Position numbers and translations under genes: made by a program. The notes under the pieces were generated by a model. That model was not told the DNA's origin. It saw nothing but the letters and a program-made list of their open reading frames with translations, and made no database searches. Of a stretch of DNA of 64,000 nt, positions 8,283 through 17,250 are shown piece after piece. This DNA is from Euzebya sp051004735 (lineage in GTDB: Bacteria > Actinomycetota > Nitriliruptoria > Euzebyales > Euzebyaceae). The stretch is taken from the NCBI GenBank assembly GCA_051004735.1, contig JBPCKA010000096.1:1-64000 (forward strand), given 5' to 3'. Each line of letters begins with the position of its first letter. Position 1 is the first letter of the stretch.

Positions 8283-8630
8283 ATGACGGACGGCACGACC
8301 ACGGCGGTATCGGACGGGCGCCGGACCTCCTACCACGATGAGCCTGGGTACGTGGTGAGTGATGACAAGGACGCGCTGCTCAAACGCTTGAAGCGCATCG
8401 AGGGGCAGGTCCGCGGGGTCCATCGCATGGTGGATGAGGGGACCTATTGCATCGACGTGCTGACCCAGGTGACCGCGGTCAAACGGGCCTTGGAGAAGGT
8501 CAGTCTGTTGTTGGTCGAGGATCATCTGCGCTCCTGTGTCATGGATGCCGCCCGGGCCGGGGACGAGGAGGATGCCGAAGCCCATCTGGCCGAGGTCACC
8601 AACGCAATCGGACGCCTTCTCAAGTCCTGA
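8283..8630 (+). CDS. csoR: copper-sensing repressor CsoR
   Basis: This 115-aa all-helical repressor binds Cu(I) and then leaves its operator. The conserved Cys-His-Cys site is present: YCIDVLTQ gives the first Cys, and LLVEDHLRSCV gives the His and the second Cys. KDALLKRLKRIEGQVRGVHRM is the family N-terminal DNA-binding helix. I start at the ATG at 8283 because GGAGG (8269-8273) lies 9 nt before it; the TTG at 8274 would be too close. It closes the copA operon, and its predicted target is the operator at 5824-5842. Confidence 0.93.
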   Translation: MTDGTTTAVSDGRRTSYHDEPGYVVSDDKDALLKRLKRIEGQVRGVHRMVDEGTYCIDVLTQVTAVKRALEKVSLLLVEDHLRSCVMDAARAGDEEDAEAHLAEVTNAIGRLLKS

Positions 8631-8669
8631 CCACCGGGTCCGGGGTCTGCTCGGCCGGCCTCTCCGGGA

Positions 8670-8718
8670 TCTCGGCCCTCGGTCCCTCGGCCCCTCGGCC
8701 CCTCGGCCCCTCGGCCCC
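8670..8718. repeat. tandem octamer repeat (CCTCGGCC)n
   Basis: About six tandem, slightly imperfect copies of CCTCGGCC end 8 nt before the first CTCAGATCTGAG palindrome. It is a simple repeat with no coding evidence, lying between csoR and the repeat-flanked DUF559 gene. Confidence 0.7.
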
Positions 8719-8726
8719 GATCAATC

Positions 8727-8862
8727 CTCAGATCTGAGGGTTCGGCTGGGTATTCCCCCTCAGTTCTCAGATCTGAGGGTTCGAGGGGTCGGTGCAGGCC
8801 TCAACCGAATTCCCAGATCTGAGTGATAGGCCGGACTATCGGGTCGATTGCCCAGATCTGAG
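8727..8862. repeat. left palindrome array: four CTCAGATCTGAG units
   Basis: Cores are at 8727-8738, 8766-8777, 8812-8823 and 8851-8862. The first two are exact CTCAGATCTGAG; the last two begin CC instead of CT. Start-to-start distances are 39, 46 and 39 bp. Most copies continue GGGT, so they share one orientation. The 27-34 nt between cores are only weakly alike. The group lies upstream of the AbiEi/DUF559 gene and is mirrored by four copies downstream. Apart from these repeats and the octamer repeat I see nothing else in the 317-nt csoR-to-8948 gap. Confidence 0.9.
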
Positions 8863-8947
8863 GGTTTGATGGCCAGCCGGGACAGTTGTCCACAACCCGA
8901 GAGAACGATCAACGTCGCGGCGGCGGTGATTTGCCACCATCAGCCAT

Positions 8948-9838
8948 ATGGATTCACATGTGCATGGAGCAACTACCACGCAGAGGCTGCGAGACGCCGG
9001 GCTCGGGCCAGACGCCATCGCCGGCAAGGTACGTCGCGGGGAGCTGATACGTGTGCAGCGCCGTTTGTACCGGCACCAGGCTGCCTCGACCGGAGCCGAG
9101 CAGACCGCTGCGATAGGAATTCTCGCTATGAAGGGCCAGGCTGTCGTGACTGGCGGCACTGCATTGCGGTGGAACAACCTTTCTGCCCGCCAGGGGCCTG
9201 TCGACCTTGTCGTTCCTGAAGGTGTGGCGATCGTGCCTGTCCGCGGGGTGAGATATCGACGATCCAGTCACCTGGCAGGGATGTCCGTCGGCCTTCAACA
9301 GGGATTGGCGACGGCCCCGCTGGCGTGGGCGCTGGGCGACTATGGACGTGATACCTCGGATGCCGAGCTCGCTCGGGTGGTGGCGCAGGCAGTGGGGGCG
9401 AGGTTGACAGCACTAAGAACGGTCGAGGAGTACTTCTCGGTCCGACACCGGTTCTCAGGCAGCGCACGCTTGCGTCGTGTACTGGCTCAGCTGCATAGCG
9501 ACCTGCCGTTCTCGGCGACCGAGGCGAAGGGTGTACGGCTGCTACGCGAGGCGGGGTTACCCGTTCGGATGCAGTATCCGATTGTCCACGAAGGCAAGAC
9601 GGTGCGTCTGGCCGATGGTGCCCTGCCGCACCTGCGATTGGACCTCGAGTTGGATGGCCCCCACCACTGGCTGCCAGATCAAGCGGCAATCGACCGGCGG
9701 ATCGACCGCACTCTTCGAGGCATCGACTGGCAGGTTGAACGCTTCCCGGTCTATGACGTCGATGACAACCCGACCAGGTTCGTCAAGGATGTGCTTGCGG
9801 TCGTCGCTCGATTGGAGCAAGTCCCTCGAGCAGCCTGA
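8948..9838 (+). CDS. AbiEi-type winged-helix plus DUF559 (Vsr/PD-(D/E)XK-like) protein
   Basis: This 296-aa protein has two parts. Residues 1-50 resemble the AbiEi antitoxin N-terminal winged helix (RLRDAGLGPDAIAGKVRRGE, then LIRVQRRLYR). Residues about 190-290 resemble DUF559, an endonuclease-like fold related to Vsr: LRLDLELDGPHHW, then DRRIDRTLRGIDWQVERFPV. The acidic residues and DGxxHW are the usual signature, but catalysis is unproven in this family. Such genes are common and often solitary in actinobacteria; no AbiEii-type toxin is adjacent. The gene is bracketed by two groups of four palindromic repeats. The ATG at 8948 is the first in frame and has no strong ribosome site. Confidence 0.8.
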   Translation: MDSHVHGATTTQRLRDAGLGPDAIAGKVRRGELIRVQRRLYRHQAASTGAEQTAAIGILAMKGQAVVTGGTALRWNNLSARQGPVDLVVPEGVAIVPVRGVRYRRSSHLAGMSVGLQQGLATAPLAWALGDYGRDTSDAELARVVAQAVGARLTALRTVEEYFSVRHRFSGSARLRRVLAQLHSDLPFSATEAKGVRLLREAGLPVRMQYPIVHEGKTVRLADGALPHLRLDLELDGPHHWLPDQAAIDRRIDRTLRGIDWQVERFPVYDVDDNPTRFVKDVLAVVARLEQVPRAA

Positions 9839-9845
9839 ACAAACC

Positions 9846-9970
9846 CTCAGATCTGAGGGATCAGACGGGTTTGCCGTAGCAAGGCTCAGATCTGAGGGTC
9901 TGAGGGGGGCCGGTAAAGGCTCAGATCTGAGGGATTAGCCCGGTTTTGCCGAGGAAGGCTCAGATCTGAG
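9846..9970. repeat. right palindrome array: four CTCAGATCTGAG units
   Basis: Exact CTCAGATCTGAG cores are at 9846-9857, 9885-9896, 9920-9931 and 9959-9970 (spacing 39, 35, 39 bp). The first copy is a 16-bp perfect palindrome, CCCTCAGATCTGAGGG. The 27-nt stretches after copies 1 and 3 are clearly related (both GGATnAG..CGGTTTnGCCG..), so this is a degenerate 39-bp tandem repeat. It fills the gap between the DUF559 gene stop and the convergent aldehyde dehydrogenase gene. Confidence 0.9.
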
Positions 9971-9994
9971 GGCTGGGAGGGGCCAGTCCAGGGG

Positions 9995-11428
9995 TCAGGG
10001 GGCTGGGAGGACGATCAGCTTTTCCGCCGTCATCTCATCCAGGGTGTGGGGGATGCCTCCAAGACCCAGCCCCGACACCCCACGGCCGCCGAAGGGCATC
10101 CAGTCGACCCTGAACGCCGTGTGGTCATTGACCATGACGGCCTGGGCGTCGATGCGCTGCGCGGCGTACATCGCCCGGTTCACGTCCGGCGTGCAGATCG
10201 AGGCCTGGAAGCTGAACGGCACTTCGTTGGCGGCCGCGATCCCCTCGTCAAGGTCCGTCACGCCAACCACGTTCATGACCGGGCCGAAGATCTCCTGCGC
10301 CCGCGCCCTGACGTCCGGTGGCGTCCCCACCAGCAACGTGGGGGTGTAGCACTGGTGCTGCATCGCCTCGCCGCCGCACACCAGTTCCGCGCCGGCGTCA
10401 ACGGCCTCGGTGACCCAGTCCCCGACGCGATCGGCTTCCGACTGGGCGATGAGCGGGCCGACCTCGGTCGCCGGATCCGCCGGGTCGCCGGTAACGAGTG
10501 CCCGGATTGCTACCTTGAGCCTGGCGACCAGGTCATCCAGGATCGACCCGACGGCGAACACCCGCTGCACCGAGACGCAGACCTGACCGGCATGGTAGTA
10601 CCCGCCCTTGACGATCTTTGGTACCAGGGCGTCCAGATCGGCGCCCTGGTCAACGATCAACGGCGCCGCTCCGCCGTGCTCCATGGCGCAGCGCACCCCG
10701 TCGGCAACCCGGCGACGCAGGCCCCAGCCGACCTCGCCCGAGCCGATGAAGCTGAAGAACGAGATGCGTGGATCGGTGACCAGGTCCTCGGCGACCCGAC
10801 CGGGCATCGGCAGGGCCACGGCCCACTCCTGTGGCAACCCAGCCTGATGGAGCAGGTCAACCACCGCGTGGCAGGACAGGGGCGTGGCGCTGGCCGGTTT
10901 GACGGTCACCGGGCACCCGGCGGCCACGGCCGGTGCGACCTGGTGGACGATCAGGTTGAACGGGTGGTTGAACGCGCTGACGGCGGCGACCAGGCCCCGT
11001 GGCTCCCGGGTGGTGAAGGCCAGCCGCCCCGCGGCTGCGGCGGTACCCCGCATGGGTATCTCGTGGCCTCGCAGGCGGACTCCCTCCTCGGCCGCGAGTT
11101 CGAGACCGTTGATGCCACGAGCTACCTCCGCCCGGGCATCGGTCAGCGGCTTGCCACCCTCACCTGCGATCTGGAGCGCAAGATCCTCGGCCTGATCTGC
11201 CGCCAAGCCCGCTGCCCGTTTGAGAATCGCCGCACGCTCATGGTGGGGCAACCAGCGTGACCGGTCGCCAAACAGCTCGTGCTGGGATGACAACACGTTC
11301 TGGATGACTTCCGAATCGGCCTGCTCCACCTCCGCGATGACCTCGCCGGAGTAGGGCGACCGAACCTCACGGAAATCGCCGGTTGATCCTGCCTTCAGTG
11401 CCACCTTGACCATGGGACGTTCTAACAC
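9995..11428 (-). CDS. NAD(P)-dependent aldehyde dehydrogenase
   Basis: This protein of about 477 aa belongs to the ALDH superfamily and oxidises an aldehyde to its acid. It has the Rossmann-region VSAFNHPFNLIVHQVAPAVA, the SFIGSGEVGWGL motif (normally FTGS), MEHGGAAPLIV in place of the ELGG motif with the general-base Glu, and the nucleophile Cys in YYHAGQVCVSVQRVF. IFGPVMNVV and the PFGGRGVSGLGLGG C-terminal motif are present. I prefer the GTG start at 11428 because GAGGTGG lies 5-11 nt before it; the ATG at 11413 is the alternative. It lies downstream of an AlsS-like gene on the same strand. Such ALDH/acetolactate synthase-like pairs occur elsewhere, but the substrate is unknown. Confidence 0.88.
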   Translation of the reverse strand: MLERPMVKVALKAGSTGDFREVRSPYSGEVIAEVEQADSEVIQNVLSSQHELFGDRSRWLPHHERAAILKRAAGLAADQAEDLALQIAGEGGKPLTDARAEVARGINGLELAAEEGVRLRGHEIPMRGTAAAAGRLAFTTREPRGLVAAVSAFNHPFNLIVHQVAPAVAAGCPVTVKPASATPLSCHAVVDLLHQAGLPQEWAVALPMPGRVAEDLVTDPRISFFSFIGSGEVGWGLRRRVADGVRCAMEHGGAAPLIVDQGADLDALVPKIVKGGYYHAGQVCVSVQRVFAVGSILDDLVARLKVAIRALVTGDPADPATEVGPLIAQSEADRVGDWVTEAVDAGAELVCGGEAMQHQCYTPTLLVGTPPDVRARAQEIFGPVMNVVGVTDLDEGIAAANEVPFSFQASICTPDVNRAMYAAQRIDAQAVMVNDHTAFRVDWMPFGGRGVSGLGLGGIPHTLDEMTAEKLIVLPAP

Positions 11429-11481
11429 CTTTCCCACCTCGAGTCTCAGATTTCGTTCTCCCACGTGGGGAATGCAACTTG

Positions 11482-11513
11482 GGACCTGACGGGATTGAAC
11501 CCCTGTCAGGTCC
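11482..11513 (-). terminator. hairpin downstream of the AlsS-like gene
   Basis: A stem GGACCTGAC (11482-11490) / GTCAGGTCC (11505-11513) begins 13 nt after the stop codon of the minus-strand gene ending at 11527. There is no U tract after it, so it is a weak terminator or attenuator between that gene and the aldehyde dehydrogenase gene. A separate palindrome CCCACGTGGG is at 11460-11469, upstream of the dehydrogenase. Confidence 0.5.
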
Positions 11514-11526
11514 ACCAGTCGGGTGT

Positions 11527-13188
11527 TCAGTGGGCGGTCAGTTGCCCCAGGCGCTTGGTCAGCTTCATGTTCTCGCTGTAGTCGATCGGAACGACGATCA
11601 CCGAGGGACGGTCGGTGATGGCGAACGCCTCCTTCAGCGCCGGGCGCAACTCGTCGGCAGATCCGATACGCACCGAATGGGCGCCAAATCCCTTGGCGAC
11701 GGCGACCAGATCGTTGTGCTTCATCGTGACGTTCGACGTCCTGCCGAACTGCGCTTCCTGTTTCCAGGCGATCAAACCGTAGGAGGAGTCGTCCCACACC
11801 ACGTAGGTCGGGGCGATGCCGTACTGGAACGCGGTGTCCAGCTCCTGGATGTTCATCATGAACCCGCCGTCGCCCATCAGACCGACCACGCGCTTGTCGG
11901 GATGAACCAGTTTGGCCCCGATCGCACCCGGAAGGGCGATCCCCATCGAGCAGAACCCGTTGGAGATGATGCAGGTGTTCGGCTCGTACGTGGCGTAGTG
12001 ACGGGCCGTCCACATCTTGTGGGCGCCGACGTCAGAGATCAGCACGTCGTCGTCGGCCAGTTCCGCCCGGATGTCATGCAGAGCGCGTTGTGGCTTGACG
12101 GGGAACCCGTCATCCATGGCGAACTCCTCGAGAATCTCAAACTCCAGGGTGCGCCGCATCACCTCCAACCGCTCCCAACCCTTGTTGCGGCATCCCTCGA
12201 CCAATCCCTCATTGATCTGCCACAGGGCATTGGCCAGGTCGCCGACGACCTCGACGGTCGGACGGTAGGCGCTGTCCACCTCGGCGGGATGAAAGTCGAT
12301 GTGGATGATGTTCTTCGGTTCCGCGCCGTCGGCCACGACGTTCCACCGGTCCGGGTGCCACTCGGTGAAGTCATAGCCCACGCAGATGACGCAGTCGGCG
12401 TCCTCGAACGCATCGATCACATGATCCCGCGCACCCAGACCCGCAGCGAACAGGGATCGTGGATGGCGGTCGCTGACGGCCCCCTTGGCCATGAAGGTGG
12501 AGGTGACGTACATGCCGGTCTCGTCGATCAGGCGGTTCAGCTGTTTGGTGACCCGGGTGCGGACGCAGCCGTTACCGGCCAGCACCAGGGGACGCTCGGA
12601 GGCGGCGATCAGCTCGATGGCGCGCTCCACGGCCTTGGTCTCCGCTGCCGGGCGCCGGACCTTCATCCCTGGCACGATCGGCTGGTCGTCGATGTCGTGC
12701 TGCATCACGTCTTCGGGCAGCTCGATGTGGGTTGCTCCCGGATATTCGGCCCGGGCAAGTTTGAAGGCCTTGCGGGTGACCTCGGTGAGGTTGCGTGCAT
12801 CCCAGACCGTGGCTCCCCACTTGGTCACCGGTTCGAACATCGCCGGTACGTCCATCGCCTGATGTGAGTCCTTGTGCAGACGGGTGGTGGCCCCCTGCCC
12901 GGTGATCACGACCACAGGCGAGTTGTCCATGTCGGCGTTCGCCACGCCCGTGATCAGGTTGGTCGCCCCCGGGCCCAATGTCCCCAGGCACACACCCGGT
13001 TCGCCGGTCATCCGGCCGTAGAGGTCGGCCATGAAGGCTGCGCCCTGTTCGTGACGGCAGATGATGAACTCGATATCGGAGTCCAGCAGGGAGATCATCA
13101 CATCGGCGTTCTCCTCTCCCGGTACGCCGAAGATGTAGCGGACTCCCTCCGCTTCAAGACACCGCAGGAACAAATCGCTGGCCTTCAC
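11527..13188 (-). CDS. acetolactate synthase-like thiamine diphosphate enzyme (AlsS type)
   Basis: This 553-aa three-domain TPP enzyme has the activating Glu in ICRHEQGAAFMADLYGR (about residue 50). The TPP/Mg motif starts GDGGFMMNIQEL and ends at the DDSSYG segment, where many relatives have NN. The C-terminal VPIDYSENMKLTKRLG is typical of the catabolic AlsS group, which condenses two pyruvates to acetolactate without FAD. Other carboligations are possible. The GTG at 13188 is chosen because AGAGGTGG lies just upstream with proper spacing. It is followed on the same strand by the aldehyde dehydrogenase. No regulatory small subunit gene is nearby, which argues against a purely biosynthetic IlvB. 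Confidence 0.88.
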   Translation of the reverse strand: MKASDLFLRCLEAEGVRYIFGVPGEENADVMISLLDSDIEFIICRHEQGAAFMADLYGRMTGEPGVCLGTLGPGATNLITGVANADMDNSPVVVITGQGATTRLHKDSHQAMDVPAMFEPVTKWGATVWDARNLTEVTRKAFKLARAEYPGATHIELPEDVMQHDIDDQPIVPGMKVRRPAAETKAVERAIELIAASERPLVLAGNGCVRTRVTKQLNRLIDETGMYVTSTFMAKGAVSDRHPRSLFAAGLGARDHVIDAFEDADCVICVGYDFTEWHPDRWNVVADGAEPKNIIHIDFHPAEVDSAYRPTVEVVGDLANALWQINEGLVEGCRNKGWERLEVMRRTLEFEILEEFAMDDGFPVKPQRALHDIRAELADDDVLISDVGAHKMWTARHYATYEPNTCIISNGFCSMGIALPGAIGAKLVHPDKRVVGLMGDGGFMMNIQELDTAFQYGIAPTYVVWDDSSYGLIAWKQEAQFGRTSNVTMKHNDLVAVAKGFGAHSVRIGSADELRPALKEAFAITDRPSVIVVPIDYSENMKLTKRLGQLTAH

Positions 13189-13314
13189 TGGTCCACCTCT
13201 CGCCGCCGACTCACCAATAGTCACCGGAGTTTCAACCCCGGCGTGCCGCTGGTCAACGGCCGATGTGTGTATGGACCGACAGGTGCCTTCCGAGGCGGGG
13301 CCGTCGCCGCGAAT

Positions 13315-15516
13315 CTAGGCGGGGGCGACCTCAACGGGCACACCGTTCAGGATCGCGTTGCCGCTGAGGGGGTCCACGTCCGGGCCGGTCAAGATGTTGG
13401 GGTTGGTACCGGCGTGTGCGGCGGCCACCTCCATCTGGGTGCCGTCCTGTCCGTGACCCCAGCCGTGCGGCAAGCTGACGGTGCCCGGGCTGACCTTCTG
13501 TGTCACCTCGACCTCGGCGGTCACAGAGCCCGTGGCCGATCCGACCGTGGCCCGGCCCCCGTCGGTGACACCCGCAGCGAGCGCGTCATCGGGGTGGATC
13601 TGCAAGGTTGAGCGGTTGGTCCCGCCCACCAGCGAGGGCAGGTTGTGCCCCCAGGAGTTGTTGGACCGCAGATGTCGCCGGCCAACCAGCAGCAGGCCCT
13701 CGGCGGCGTCGGCCATGAAGGCTTCCAACCGGGGCAGATCGGCCAGAATGGGTGCCGGGGCCACCTCAACCATTCCACTGGTGGTCAACAGCACCTCCGG
13801 CAGCCGGGGTTGCAACTCACCAAGGTCCACGCCATGTGGCGCCTCACGCACCTTCGTCAGAGTCAAGCCGTCCGGGTCCGCCCCGAACCCGTCGCCGTGC
13901 CGTCCGATGCGAATCAGGAAGTCCACGAAGCGCTCGGGACCCCGCAGATCACCCAACTGCTCAAGCACCCACGCCGGATCCTTTCCCGCGATCGGGGAGC
14001 CGGCTGCGCTCACCTCGCGCTGGATGGCCGCTGACAGCAGGAATGTGTCCACCGCCTGGGGATCGGCATCAGGTCCAAGACCCTGTATCAGCCCGGCCAG
14101 ACGAGCCAGGATCTCCCACTCGTGCGGTGCGTCGGTGTCAAAGACCGGATCAGACCAGTTGGCGACGTTGCGGATGGCCAACTGCATGAAGGCGATGTCG
14201 TAGTGGTCACGCTCAAGCACCGAGGGGACGGGCAGAATGACGTCAGCGTGGCGGGTCGTCTCGTTCAGGTAGCAGTCGACGGCGATCATCACGTCCAGAC
14301 CGGCCATGCCCTGTTGCACGGTCTCGGAGTTGGGGACCGACAGGGCGGGGTTGCCAGCGATTGTGATCAGCCCGCGAATTCCTCCCTGGGTCAGTTCCTC
14401 GGCGAAGGCCGCCGAGGGGAATTCGCTGAAGGTCTCGGGCAGACCGCGCACCGAGGTGTGGTAGCGGCCGAACTCGACGTCGCGGGCGCGGGCGGTGGAT
14501 GAGGAGTTGGTCTGGCCCGCCGCCGCGGTGGTGAACATCGCGCCACCGGGACGGTCCAGGTTGCCGGTCAACACGTTGATGACGTCGACCAGCCACGACC
14601 CGACCGTCCCGAACGCCACCGTGGAGGTGCCCATCCGGCCATACACCGCAGCCGTGGGAGCCTGCGCCAATTCCTGTGCAATCTGGCGGGTCACGGCGGC
14701 CGGCACGCGTGTCGCGGCCTCGACAGCCTCGGGTGTGAACGGGGCCAGCGCGGCCGGTAACGCCTCCACGCCGCGGACATGGGGGAGGTCGGGGGTTGCC
14801 CATCCCTCATCCATCAGGGTGTGGGCGATGGCGGCCAGCCATAACGCATCGGTACCCGGCCGGATGGCGATGTGCTGGTCGGCGGCCTTGGCGGTGCGGC
14901 TGACGCGCGGGTCCACCACGACCAGCCGGCCACCCCGGGCCCGTAAAGCCCGCAGGCGGCCGGGTATGTCGGGGGCGGTCATCAGCGACCCGTTGGAGGT
15001 CAGCGGATCGGCGCCCAGGATCAGCAGGTAGTCGGTGCGGTCGATGTCGGGGATGGGGATGCTCAGCTTGTGCCCGAACATGTAGGCGGCGCTGACATGC
15101 TTGGGCTGCTGGTCGACGGTAGAGGCGGTAAAGATGTTGGGTGAGCCCAGGGACTTGGCAAGGGCCGGGACATGGATCGCCCCGGCCAGGTTGTGGACGT
15201 TGGGGTTTCCCAGGTACATGGCGATCGCCTCGCGCCCGTGTTCGGCGATGACGGGCATCAGGCGGTCCTGCACCGCCTGCCAGGCCTGGTCCCAGGTCAC
15301 CGGTAGGCCGTCGACCAATGGTGTGCGCAACCGGTCGGGATCCTCGTGCAGTTCGGCGATGGACAGACCCTTGGGGCAGGCAAAGCCCCGGCTGAACACA
15401 TCGTCATCGTCGCCTCGCACCTTCAGGACCTGACGGGTAGCAGGGTCGACCTCGATGGCCAGCCCACAGGTGGCCTCACACAGGGGGCAGGTGTGGAAGT
15501 GGGTCTGGGTGCTCAC
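13315..15516 (-). CDS. molybdopterin-dependent oxidoreductase (bis-MGD, 4Fe-4S)
   Basis: This 733-aa protein is of the DMSO-reductase superfamily. The N-terminal cluster site is CPLCEATCGLAIEV then FACPKG (Cys at about 10, 13, 17 and 46), which would ligate a [4Fe-4S] cluster. The middle carries the superfamily segments YLGNPNVHN, GADPLTSNGS and VVVDPRVSRTAKAADQHIAI. The C-terminal cofactor-binding domain has NSWGHNLPSLVGG and VSLPHGWGHG. No twin-arginine signal is present, so it is cytoplasmic. Start GTG at 15516 has AGGAGG 7 nt upstream. The gene ends in TAG at 13315-13317 at the expected family C-terminus. Its electron partner and substrate are not evident from neighbours. Confidence 0.9.
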   Translation of the reverse strand: MSTQTHFHTCPLCEATCGLAIEVDPATRQVLKVRGDDDDVFSRGFACPKGLSIAELHEDPDRLRTPLVDGLPVTWDQAWQAVQDRLMPVIAEHGREAIAMYLGNPNVHNLAGAIHVPALAKSLGSPNIFTASTVDQQPKHVSAAYMFGHKLSIPIPDIDRTDYLLILGADPLTSNGSLMTAPDIPGRLRALRARGGRLVVVDPRVSRTAKAADQHIAIRPGTDALWLAAIAHTLMDEGWATPDLPHVRGVEALPAALAPFTPEAVEAATRVPAAVTRQIAQELAQAPTAAVYGRMGTSTVAFGTVGSWLVDVINVLTGNLDRPGGAMFTTAAAGQTNSSSTARARDVEFGRYHTSVRGLPETFSEFPSAAFAEELTQGGIRGLITIAGNPALSVPNSETVQQGMAGLDVMIAVDCYLNETTRHADVILPVPSVLERDHYDIAFMQLAIRNVANWSDPVFDTDAPHEWEILARLAGLIQGLGPDADPQAVDTFLLSAAIQREVSAAGSPIAGKDPAWVLEQLGDLRGPERFVDFLIRIGRHGDGFGADPDGLTLTKVREAPHGVDLGELQPRLPEVLLTTSGMVEVAPAPILADLPRLEAFMADAAEGLLLVGRRHLRSNNSWGHNLPSLVGGTNRSTLQIHPDDALAAGVTDGGRATVGSATGSVTAEVEVTQKVSPGTVSLPHGWGHGQDGTQMEVAAAHAGTNPNILTGPDVDPLSGNAILNGVPVEVAPA

Positions 15517-15606
15517 GTGGGAACCTCCTGGCGACTCGGGTGGGGGCGTAGGCTGACATGACTCGGGTCAGTTGGAAAGTACCCGCCAGGTAATGGAGTC
15601 AGGAAA

Positions 15607-17244
15607 ATGACCGAGCAGTACGCCAGCGGTGCCCTCGCCATGCATGCCCTGAAAGCGGCGGGGATTGAGCACTTGTTCACCCTGTCCGGCGGCCACATCT
15701 TCCCGCTGTACGACGGCTGTCGTCAGACCGGGGTCACGCTGTGGGACTTCCGTCATGAGCAGTCCGCGACGTTCGCCGCGGAGGGGTTGGCCAAGCTGAC
15801 TCGTCGCCCGCAAGTGGCTGCGCTCACGGCTGGGCCCGGCGTGACCAACGGCATCAGCGCGGTCGCCAGTGCGCGTTTCGGCGGCTCGCCCATACTGGTC
15901 ATCGGGGGGCGAGCGCCGGCCTCCACGTGGGGGACCGGCAGTCTGCAGGAGATCGACCACGTCAGCTTCATGGGACCGCTGACCAAGCACGCGACAACCG
16001 TGATGACCCCTGATGAGGTCGCACCGGTGGTGGCCGAAGCCCTGCGTATCGCCGGGTCGTCCCACCGGGGTCCGACGTTCGTCGACATCCCGATGGACGT
16101 GGTCTTCAGCCCGGCGGCGACCAGCACCTTGCCCACGGTGACGGGACCTGACCGCCACGACCACGACCCCGATCAGGTGGCCGACATCGCGCGCCGGCTA
16201 GCCGCCGCCACAGCGCCCGTGCTGATCGGGGGCACCGACGTGTGGCTTGACGGCGCCGTGGAGGAGTTCCGCGATCTGGCACAGGCCACCGGGGCCGCCG
16301 TGATCCAAAACGGCATGGGTCGGGGATGCCTGCCCGCTGACCACCCCCAGGTGCTCAGTCGAGCCCGGGGCGCGGCGTTCAACGGTGCTGACCTGGTCGT
16401 GGTTATCGGCACACCGCTTGACTTCCGGCTTGGTTTTGGCCGTTTTGGAGATGCCGACGTGGTCCACATCGCCGACCATCCTGATCAGATCTCGACCCAT
16501 GCCAACCCTGTGGCCACCGCCGCCGGGACACTGGGTCCCCTGCTGGCGGCCCTGACCCAGCAGGCCGGCGGGCCCACGGGAGACCTGGCAGCGGGCCGTC
16601 GTGATCGTCTGGCCAAACTGCGTGCCAGCGAGGAGGCCAAGCAGGCCGAAGACGCACAACTGCTGAATGCGGAGGGTGACCGTATCCATCCTGCGCGGGT
16701 GTATGGAGCGCTGGATGAGGTGTTGGACCGCGACGCCGTCGTCATCGGGGATGGCGGTGACTTCGTCAGCTACGCCGGTCGCTACGTGAAGAGCTACCTG
16801 CCCGGGCACTGGCTTGACCCTGGCCCCTATGGCTGCCTGGGTACCGGGATGGGGTACTCCGCTGCCGCCCGGATCGCCCATCCCGATGCCCAGGTCGTGT
16901 TGATGTTGGGTGACGGTGCGGCCGGGTTCAGCCTGATGGACGTCGAATCGCTGGTCCGCCAGAACCTGCCCGTGGTGATGGTGTGTGGCAACAACGGAAT
17001 CTGGGCGTTGGAGAAGTACCCGATGCAGCAGATGTATGGCGGCTGGGATGTCGCGGCCGACCTGCAGCCCGAACTGCGCTACGACCAGGTCGTGCAGGCC
17101 ATGAACGGCGCTGGTGAGGTCGTCACCCAGGCCAGCGACATCGCCAAGGCCATCACCCGGGGGTTCGAGGCGGGTGTGCCCTACATGGTCAATGTGATGA
17201 CCGATCCCGGTGTGGCCTATCCACGCTCAACCGCGTTGGTTTGA
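15607..17244 (+). CDS. TPP-dependent acetolactate synthase / 2-hydroxyacyl-CoA lyase-like enzyme
   Basis: This 545-aa thiamine diphosphate enzyme is divergent from the molybdopterin gene. The cofactor-activating Glu is in DFRHEQSATFAAEG (about residue 50). The TPP motif is LMLGDGAAGFSLMD through VCGNNGIWALEKYP, with the normal GNN end. The proteins closest in style are the IlvX/Rv3509c group and 2-hydroxyacyl-CoA or oxalyl-CoA lyases; the sequence does not decide among them. It is followed 6 nt later by an AtuA-family gene on the same strand, so a role in catabolism of a branched or acyclic acid is more likely than amino acid synthesis. The product is cytoplasmic. Confidence 0.85.
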   Translation: MTEQYASGALAMHALKAAGIEHLFTLSGGHIFPLYDGCRQTGVTLWDFRHEQSATFAAEGLAKLTRRPQVAALTAGPGVTNGISAVASARFGGSPILVIGGRAPASTWGTGSLQEIDHVSFMGPLTKHATTVMTPDEVAPVVAEALRIAGSSHRGPTFVDIPMDVVFSPAATSTLPTVTGPDRHDHDPDQVADIARRLAAATAPVLIGGTDVWLDGAVEEFRDLAQATGAAVIQNGMGRGCLPADHPQVLSRARGAAFNGADLVVVIGTPLDFRLGFGRFGDADVVHIADHPDQISTHANPVATAAGTLGPLLAALTQQAGGPTGDLAAGRRDRLAKLRASEEAKQAEDAQLLNAEGDRIHPARVYGALDEVLDRDAVVIGDGGDFVSYAGRYVKSYLPGHWLDPGPYGCLGTGMGYSAAARIAHPDAQVVLMLGDGAAGFSLMDVESLVRQNLPVVMVCGNNGIWALEKYPMQQMYGGWDVAADLQPELRYDQVVQAMNGAGEVVTQASDIAKAITRGFEAGVPYMVNVMTDPGVAYPRSTALV

Positions 17245-17250
17245 GCTCCG

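Noticed and set aside
8727..9970. The regularly spaced repeats could be taken for two short CRISPR arrays.
   Set aside because: The repeated core is only 12 bp and palindromic, spacer-like stretches are related to each other, and there are no cas genes; a degenerate 39-bp tandem repeat explains it better.
10046..11260. A 404-codon open frame on the plus strand opposite the aldehyde dehydrogenase.
   Set aside because: It is antisense to a gene with clear ALDH motifs, has His/Arg/Gly-rich composition typical of high-GC shadow frames, and resembles no family.
11479..12867. A 462-codon plus-strand frame opposite the AlsS-like gene.
   Set aside because: Same reasons: antisense to a well-supported TPP enzyme, with shadow-type composition.
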